DNA from: Deltaproteobacteria bacterium
GTDB lineage: Bacteria; JAEEML01
Length of the DNA: 10,006 bases
Assembly: GCA_016283195.1 (NCBI GenBank)
Contig: JAEEML010000096.1
Coordinates: 1 to 10,006 of the forward strand
Direction of reading: 5' to 3'
Shown: positions 5,851 through 10,006 of the stretch, one piece after another
Layout of the letters: the number at the start of each line of letters is the position of its first letter
How positions within the stretch are numbered: the stretch's first letter is position 1
The notes under the pieces: model-generated
The model's input: only the letters and a program-made list of their open reading frames with translations
Databases searched by the model: none
What the model was told of the DNA's origin: nothing
Program-made: the position numbers and the translations under genes

Positions 5851-8046
5851 ATGAAAAAGAATTTATTTGGTACGATGGCTCTCAGCCTGCTTTTGGCCGG
5901 CGGTGCTGCTTTGTCTCTCAATTCGTGTAAAAACGACGAAGAAGAGGAAGAGGGAAAAAAAGAGTGCACCTCTAAATTTGATTGCGACCCCGGCTTTATT
6001 TGCAACGATAAAGGCAAATGCGAAGCCATGAGCGGCTGCGATCCTACCGATGAGAATGCTTGCAAAGCCGGTGAGATTTGTACTGATTTAGGTGAATGTG
6101 TAGCTTGCGGCAAGTTGGCCAAAAAGTGCGAAATTATCGGTATGACCGGCCAAGTCGGTTCGGCTCTCACTGTTGCTGTCGGCAGCAAAACCAATTTGGA
6201 AGCCGTAGCTCTTGATGAAAGCGGCGCCCCTATTTACTGCGCCACCTTTGAATTTTCCGGCGGTTCCGTTAGCGGTAGCGAATACACCGCTGCTGCCGGG
6301 GACAGCAAAATTACCGCCAAAGTTTCCGGCTCTGATGTCCAGTGCGAACTTAGTGTAAAAGTTTTGGATGCTTCTGCCGCCGAATCCGTGCAGGTATTTG
6401 TCTATGATGATGCCACAGGCCAGGGTGTTGCCGGGGCCAAAGTGGTTGTTGATGCCGATAGCGATTATATCGAAACCGATGCCAGCGGTATTGCTGCGGT
6501 TACAGTTAAGGCTGCTGCTGCCACCACATTTACCGTTACCGCTTTCAAAGCCGATTACAATTACACCACCATAGCCGATGTACCGGTGGCTACCAAGAGC
6601 GTGGCTGTGCCCGTTGGTCATCGTCCTTTAAAAAGCGAACTGGCCGGCGGTTCCAAAGGCAAATTCAGCTTTGATGAATTTGCTAAATCTTTCCTGGGCG
6701 GTACTCACCAAGACTTTAAAGCCGCTTTTGTTACCAATACCATCCCGCTTTCCAGTGTTTTCACTTTTGATTTAGATAACTTCCTCGGTAGCATGACCAG
6801 CGGTTGCAGTATTGGTAAAGATGGTTGCTACAGCTTAGCCGATATAATCCCCGATAGCATAATGAGCCTTATTCCCAAAGATGCTAACGGTAATAGTATG
6901 GTTCCCGAGGCTATTCCATTGCCCGGCGGAGCTGTTGTAGGTGCTAAAAAGAGCGATATGAAAGCCACTTACACAGCACCCGCTATTCCCGGCCAGCGTA
7001 TTCCTTGGGCTTTAGGTCTTGAAATTGCGCTTAACGATGTTATCGGTATTGTACCGATGTTTACTTCCAAAACCATTGATGTGCCGACGATTTTCGACGC
7101 CGTTTTGCCGCTTTTCAGCAAATTCGGTACTGCCGTCGGTGTGCCGGCCGCTATGCCTGCCGGTGGTGCTTTGGCCAGCCAAGACCTCTCTTTAAGCGAA
7201 AAATTCCGCATTTACCGCGAGCTCAAAGTTGACAGTTTACCGGCCGATGCTGAATCAAAGGCTCAAATGGACGCTATCGGTATTCTGCGCCTTGTCAACG
7301 CCAGAGGTTACGGCGCTATGCTCACCGGTCTCACTCTTTCGGCCGATATCGACGGCAACGGCAAAATTGATGCCGCTACTGTTTGTAAAAATGAAAAAGA
7401 CAAAAAAGAATGCCCCAAAGATGTCAGCGGCAAAGTGCCGGAAGGCAGTGTCGGTATTCTTTACGCTCCGGCGCAAAAGTCCATTAAAAATGCCGATGAC
7501 AAAACCATTGTTGTTGCTGCCCCCATCGGTAAGCAACTCATGAACGCCGAGAAATTACCGAGTGCCAATGAATACGGCGCTATTCGTCTTACCGCGAATG
7601 TTATAAAAGGTGCTCCAAAAACCGGTGATTCTATTAAAGCCAGTGATTTTATCGGCCTGCCTACTATCGATGCTTCTGCTCCCAGGACTGTTAAAGATTA
7701 TGCCTTTGAAAATGCTCAGGGCGCTGATATGAATCTTCTGCTTTACAGCGCTTTTAACGATGACAATGATTTCTCCAGTCGCTGGGTGGTCTATTCCAAG
7801 AGCGGCAGCATCAATCTGCCGAAAGTCCCGGATGGCATGGGTGACCCCAGAGTGCAAAACAGCTCCAAATATGACGACCCGGAAGTTGTCGTCCACCTCT
7901 CGCTCAAACTCGACGGCGTTACTTATGAAAACCTGGTGGCCAATAACGGTAACAACGTAGAAAGAGCTCTGGAACAAATGAGCAAATTCTCCATTATGGT
8001 GCCTTATTACCCCTCTATCGGTAATAACGATAACGACAATAACTAA
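5851..8046 (+). CDS. Large cysteine-rich lipoprotein with Ig/carboxypeptidase-regulatory-like domain
   Basis: A 731-residue exported lipoprotein. Residues 1-25 are a signal peptide ending in L-N-S-C, with lipidated Cys26. An acidic run (DEEEEE, 29-34) follows. Cysteines at 39, 45, 51, 57, 63, 71, 77, 83, 86 and 93 are mostly six residues apart, in modules of the type C-x5-C-x2-G-x2-C-x5-C. Residues about 98-172 look like a beta-rich Ig-like domain. Residues about 176-256 resemble a carboxypeptidase-regulatory-like domain (VQVFVYDDATGQGVAGAKV, DASGIAAVTV). The remaining ~470 residues are not recognised. They contain a calcium-loop-like DIDGNGKID (499-507) and end in an N/D-rich tail. The start has a perfect AAGGAGG four bases upstream and a good promoter. 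The gene is monocistronic, and its stop interlocks with that of coaE. Cell-envelope location is likely; function is unknown. Confidence 0.85.
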   Translation: MKKNLFGTMALSLLLAGGAALSLNSCKNDEEEEEGKKECTSKFDCDPGFICNDKGKCEAMSGCDPTDENACKAGEICTDLGECVACGKLAKKCEIIGMTGQVGSALTVAVGSKTNLEAVALDESGAPIYCATFEFSGGSVSGSEYTAAAGDSKITAKVSGSDVQCELSVKVLDASAAESVQVFVYDDATGQGVAGAKVVVDADSDYIETDASGIAAVTVKAAAATTFTVTAFKADYNYTTIADVPVATKSVAVPVGHRPLKSELAGGSKGKFSFDEFAKSFLGGTHQDFKAAFVTNTIPLSSVFTFDLDNFLGSMTSGCSIGKDGCYSLADIIPDSIMSLIPKDANGNSMVPEAIPLPGGAVVGAKKSDMKATYTAPAIPGQRIPWALGLEIALNDVIGIVPMFTSKTIDVPTIFDAVLPLFSKFGTAVGVPAAMPAGGALASQDLSLSEKFRIYRELKVDSLPADAESKAQMDAIGILRLVNARGYGAMLTGLTLSADIDGNGKIDAATVCKNEKDKKECPKDVSGKVPEGSVGILYAPAQKSIKNADDKTIVVAAPIGKQLMNAEKLPSANEYGAIRLTANVIKGAPKTGDSIKASDFIGLPTIDASAPRTVKDYAFENAQGADMNLLLYSAFNDDNDFSSRWVVYSKSGSINLPKVPDGMGDPRVQNSSKYDDPEVVVHLSLKLDGVTYENLVANNGNNVERALEQMSKFSIMVPYYPSIGNNDNDNN

Positions 8047-8690
8047 ATTTCCCCGCTCCTAAGGCCCTCTTTTGCTTTTTCTCGCAAAATAAAAGCTAAT
8101 TTTTTGACAGCTTCGTTAAGCTCATCGCGGCTACCGTTATTTTGAATAATATAATTGCTCTGAGCTACCCGGTATTCATCGCTATTTTGGACTAAGAGGC
8201 GCTTTTCGGCTTCTTCCCGGCTTAAATTATTGCGCTCCATGAGCCGCAAAAGCCGCACTTTAGGCGGAGCGGTGACGGTTATCACGGCATCGAGACTTTT
8301 ATTAAGGCCGCTCTCAAAAAGCAGTGTGGCCTCAATAATGGCTAAATTGCTTGTCTCGGCTTTTAGGTGCTCTATGAGTGCTCTGGCAATTAAAGGGTGG
8401 GTTATCTCATTTAAACGCGGCAAAAGGCGCGGATCACCAAAGACTTTTTTACTTAGAAGCGAGCGGCTTACGCTCCCCCCGGCCATTATTTCCGTGCCGA
8501 AGGTTTTAACCAGGTTTTCCGCCAGCTCCCGGCTGCTTTGCAGAAGATCGTGATAGATGAGGTCGGTATCGAAAAGCGGCAGGCCGAGAGCGGCAAAATA
8601 GCTGCCGGCCAGTGACTTTCCGCTGGCAATTCCGCCAGTCAGGCCGATAAGCAATTTATTTGGAAAAATATCTTTTAAATTCCAGTTCAT
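8043..8690 (-). CDS. coaE: Dephospho-CoA kinase
   Basis: Catalyses the last step of coenzyme A synthesis, ATP-dependent phosphorylation of the 3'-hydroxyl of dephospho-CoA, in the cytoplasm. The 215-residue length fits the family (about 200). A Walker A loop GLTGGIASGKS (16-26), the DTD motif after strand 2 (41-43), THPLI (97-101), LLFESGL (123-129) and the lid-region RLMERNNLSREEAEKRL (149-165) are all in the expected order. The start is placed at the ATG at 8690, with GAGAG 7 bases upstream. An in-frame TTG at 8714 would add eight residues of unconvincing sequence. The protein has a short N-terminal extension of about 11 residues before the first strand. It is convergent with the lipoprotein gene, overlapping it by 4 bases, and divergent from the gene at 8768. 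Confidence 0.95.
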   Translation of the reverse strand: MNWNLKDIFPNKLLIGLTGGIASGKSLAGSYFAALGLPLFDTDLIYHDLLQSSRELAENLVKTFGTEIMAGGSVSRSLLSKKVFGDPRLLPRLNEITHPLIARALIEHLKAETSNLAIIEATLLFESGLNKSLDAVITVTAPPKVRLLRLMERNNLSREEAEKRLLVQNSDEYRVAQSNYIIQNNGSRDELNEAVKKLAFILREKAKEGLRSGEI

Positions 8691-8734
8691 CACATTACTC
8701 TCTTTTCGGCACAAAAGTTGCCGCTATTTTCTTA

Positions 8735-8742
8735 ATTATAAT
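8735..8742. promoter_or_regulatory. Palindromic -10 box between divergent genes
   Basis: ATTATAAT is its own reverse complement, so it gives TATAAT on both strands (8737-8742 plus, 8735-8740 minus) in the 77-base gap between coaE and the gene at 8768. No good -35 is visible on either side. An inverted repeat GCGC-AAAAA-GCGC (8744-8756) lies immediately to the right. Symmetrical -10 elements are known to drive transcription in both directions; that they do so here is inference. Confidence 0.45.
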
Positions 8743-8767
8743 AGCGCAAAAAGCGCCGGGGAACAAA

Positions 8768-9562
8768 ATGGCGGAAGCAATAGAAGAGGAAAATATCGCT
8801 TGTCTGCAGCAAACAATAGATAAACTGCGCCCGCTCTGCCGTAGCCAAAAATTAAAAAAGCGCCTTCTGGAAGTGGAAAACGGCCTTCTGGCCGGAATTA
8901 TGCCGGCCGAGGAGGCGCTTAAAGCTATTCAGGAAATAAAAGCCGGCCTTTCCGTGGGGGAGAGCGGAGCTAAAAACGAAAACCGCGCCCGTGAGCCGCT
9001 GGGGGCCTTAAACAGGCCGCTTTACCTAAGTAACACCGCGGCTAAGGGCAAGAATAATATTCTCTCCAAAACTGCGCCGCCGCGCCTTAATAGCAATAAT
9101 CTGGCTATTTTACTGGGGCGCATTGATAGTCAATTGGTGGAGCTGCTTATGAGCTCAAAACTTACAGCTTCAGCGCGCCTTAAGCTCTTGTTATTGGGAG
9201 AACTGCGCTATGAGCTGGATAATCCGCGTCACCTGCACGGTGGCGAGGAGCTTTTGCAAGAGCTTTTAAATGAAAACCTTGCCGAATATGAGCGTCTTGT
9301 TGAAGCGATTAAAGATATAACTGCTGGTAAAAACGAGATAATTCGTCAAGCCATCGTACTTCTGAGGCGCGAGGCTCTTATAACTAGTTCGCCGGAAATT
9401 AATCAAAAGCTTGCGCGTCTTAATGAATTAAAAGAAAAAAAAGAAGGCGTTTCGGAAGAAGAAACCTGGTGCGAGGAGGTGTTTAACTGCCTCCAGCCGG
9501 TAAAAGAGGCACTCTTTGGCCAGGAAAATCGCCCGTTTTTATTGCGGGCGCTCGATATGTAG
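8768..9562 (+). CDS. Hypothetical helical cytoplasmic protein
   Basis: A 264-residue protein I cannot assign to a family. The start is placed at the ATG at 8768 (MAEAIEEEN). The frame is open upstream to 8660, but that stretch overlaps coaE, so it is unlikely to be coding. The ribosome site is weak (GGGGA, 5-6 bases upstream). There is no signal peptide or membrane segment. Residues 1-60 and 112-260 are rich in L, E, K, A and R with heptad-like spacing, so mostly alpha-helical. Residues 62-110 form a polar, low-order linker. Cysteines occur at 12, 24, 235 and 241, without a metal-binding pattern. It stands between coaE (divergent) and the tRNA operon. No terminator with a U-tract is visible after the stop; a CGCCCG/CGGGCG stem lies inside the last codons. 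Confidence 0.7.
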   Translation: MAEAIEEENIACLQQTIDKLRPLCRSQKLKKRLLEVENGLLAGIMPAEEALKAIQEIKAGLSVGESGAKNENRAREPLGALNRPLYLSNTAAKGKNNILSKTAPPRLNSNNLAILLGRIDSQLVELLMSSKLTASARLKLLLLGELRYELDNPRHLHGGEELLQELLNENLAEYERLVEAIKDITAGKNEIIRQAIVLLRREALITSSPEINQKLARLNELKEKKEGVSEEETWCEEVFNCLQPVKEALFGQENRPFLLRALDM

Positions 9563-9637
9563 AGCCAATTTTTTTGAGTCTATGAGCGCGTTTTAGAGAT
9601 TTTTAAAGGTGATATGTAAAAAAGTTAAAAAAGTTAC

Positions 9638-9666
9638 TTGACATAAAAAACGCTTTCGACTAATAA
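9638..9666 (+). promoter_or_regulatory. tRNA operon promoter
   Basis: A perfect -35 TTGACA (9638-9643), a 17-base spacer and a -10-like TAATAA (9661-9666), followed by a GC-rich stretch (CGTCGCCG). GC-rich discriminators are typical of stable-RNA promoters under stringent control. The predicted start is near 9673, about 20 bases before the first tRNA. The -10 is a poor match, but position and -35 are persuasive. Confidence 0.6.
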
Positions 9667-9691
9667 CGTCGCCGTGGGTGAGCTAGACAAC

Positions 9692-9767
9692 GCTGGTGTA
9701 GCTCAACTGGCAGAGCAGCTGATTTGTAATCAGCAGGTTGCGGGTTCAAGTCCCATCACCAGCTCCA
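9692..9767 (+). tRNA. tRNA-Thr (anticodon UGU)
   Basis: A 76-base cloverleaf with encoded CCA (9765-9767). The acceptor stem GCTGGTG/CACCAGC is perfect. D-arm GCTC/GAGC and anticodon stem GCTGA/TCAGC are perfect; the loop TTTGTAA carries TGT at 9725-9727, reading ACA codons. The T-loop is TTCAAGT. The T-stem GCGGG/CCCAT has a G-U pair and one C-A mismatch (positions 50-64). It is the first gene of the tRNA operon, in the position of E. coli thrU. Confidence 0.95.
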
Positions 9768-9781
9768 TGATTAGGTAGATG

Positions 9782-9800
9782 GCGAAGCAAATGACTTCGC
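9782..9800 (+). other. Stem-loop in the Thr-Tyr spacer
   Basis: GCGAAG (9782-9787) pairs perfectly with CTTCGC (9795-9800) across a 7-base loop. It lies in the 41-base spacer between the first two tRNAs. There is no U-tract behind it, so it is not an intrinsic terminator. A role in processing the tRNA precursor is possible. Confidence 0.4.
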
Positions 9801-9808
9801 TTTCGGGT

Positions 9809-9893
9809 GGAGAGATTCCCGAGTGGCTAAAGGGAGCAGACTGTAAATCTGCCGTCTACGACTTCGAAGGTTCGAATCCTTCTCTCTCCACCA
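9809..9893 (+). tRNA. tRNA-Tyr (anticodon GUA)
   Basis: An 85-base class II tRNA with encoded CCA (9891-9893). The acceptor stem GGAGAGA/TCTCTCC is perfect, the D-arm is CCC/GGG, and anticodon stem GCAGA/TCTGC carries the loop CTGTAAA with GTA at 9843-9845. The 13-base variable arm has a GTC/GAC stem, as expected for bacterial tRNA-Tyr. T-arm GAAGG/CCTTC is perfect, with loop TTCGAAT. It is second in the operon, matching E. coli tyrU. Confidence 0.96.
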
Positions 9894-9904
9894 ACTTTTT
9901 TAGA

Positions 9905-9980
9905 GCGGGAGTAGCGCAGTAGGTAGAGCATCAGCCTTCCAAGCTGAGGGTCGCGGGTTCGAAACACGTTTCCCGCTCCA
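9905..9980 (+). tRNA. tRNA-Gly (anticodon UCC), with two unusual stem mismatches
   Basis: A 76-base cloverleaf with encoded CCA (9978-9980), 11 bases after tRNA-Tyr. The acceptor stem GCGGGAG/TTCCCGC has one G-U pair. Anticodon stem TCAGC/GCTGA is perfect, and the loop CTTCCAA carries TCC at 9938-9940. Two stems are imperfect: D-stem GCGC/GAGC has G12-A23 where U12-A23 is usual, and T-stem GCGGG/CACGT has G52-A62 where G-C is usual. The T-loop TTCGAAA keeps the invariant T54, T55, C56 and A58. It matches E. coli glyT in position. It may be functional or starting to decay. Confidence 0.88.
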
Positions 9981-9991
9981 ATATGTTAGTA

Positions 9992-10006
9992 GCCCTTGTA
10001 GCTCAG
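9992..10006 (+). tRNA. Partial tRNA at right edge, probably tRNA-Thr (GGU)
   Basis: GCCCTTG-TA-GCTCAG looks like an acceptor strand, positions 8-9 and the start of a D-arm, 11 bases after tRNA-Gly. The anticodon is outside the window. By the E. coli order thrU-tyrU-glyT-thrT-tufB this should be tRNA-Thr with anticodon GGU, followed by a tuf gene; that is inference from gene order. Confidence 0.7.

Noticed and set aside
6088-6621. Minus-strand ORF of 177 codons inside the large lipoprotein gene
   Set aside because: It is an antisense shadow of a Gly/Ala/Val-rich coding sequence, with no domain or start signal.
7555-7977. Minus-strand ORF of 140 codons inside the large lipoprotein gene
   Set aside because: An antisense shadow with no ribosome site and no recognisable sequence features.
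8660-8767. Upstream extension of the gene at 8768, with a hydrophobic stretch (AAIFLIIIAQ) like a signal anchor
   Set aside because: It would overlap the start of coaE and run through the likely shared promoter region. The ATG at 8768 opens a normal soluble protein.
9530-9550. Perfect CGCCCG/CGGGCG inverted repeat as a terminator for the gene ending at 9562
   Set aside because: It is within the coding end and not followed by a run of Ts on the plus strand, so an intrinsic terminator is not supported.
1-10006. CRISPR array, integrase, transposase, toxin-antitoxin or defence genes
   Set aside because: I found no spaced direct repeats of CRISPR type, no transposase-like or recombinase-like protein, and no attachment-site duplication at the tRNA genes within the window.

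Overview
The window reads as chromosomal DNA of a Gram-negative bacterium of roughly balanced base composition. Three secreted proteins (two lipoproteins and a membrane-anchored protein) carry FISUMP domains (Fibrobacter succinogenes major paralogous domain) or cysteine-rich modules with D/N/S/T-rich linkers. Such surface-protein repertoires are known from Fibrobacterota and from uncultured Myxococcota-like (former Deltaproteobacteria) lineages. The tRNA order Thr(UGU)-Tyr(GUA)-Gly(UCC)-next tRNA matches the E. coli thrU-tyrU-glyT-thrT-tufB block, which is housekeeping context. I cannot name the phylum with confidence; Myxococcota-like is a guess.

Layout. 1-362: 3' end of an unrecognised plus-strand gene, followed by a probable terminator (429-463). 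490-3027: a minus-strand two-gene operon. The upstream gene (1381-3027) encodes an exported protein with two FISUMP domains and a C-terminal two-helix membrane segment. The downstream gene (490-1371) encodes a cysteine-rich lipoprotein with one FISUMP domain, and its ribosome site overlaps the previous stop codon. Upstream lies a pentanucleotide tandem repeat (3161-3189) that could allow slippage. 3317-5641: a molybdopterin-binding large subunit of the xanthine dehydrogenase family, without its FAD and 2Fe-2S partners here. 5642-5850: a divergent control region with a clear sigma70-type promoter and CGCCC/GGGCG inverted repeats. 5851-8046: a large cysteine-rich lipoprotein. 8043-8690: coaE (dephospho-CoA kinase), convergent with the lipoprotein gene, their stop codons interlocking. 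8768-9562: an unrecognised helical cytoplasmic protein, divergent from coaE across a 77-base gap with a palindromic -10 box. 9638-10006: promoter and tRNA operon, cut by the right edge inside the fourth tRNA.

The genes do not form one pathway. The most distinctive theme is envelope display: three exported proteins sharing two module types (FISUMP and a C-x5-C-x2-G-x2-C-x5-C type motif), one with a slippage-prone repeat upstream. I see no defence system, CRISPR array, integrase or insertion sequence. The best leads are the candidate phase-variable repeat, the cysteine-rich modules, the FISUMP plus two-helix architecture, and a tRNA-Gly with two unusual stem mismatches.
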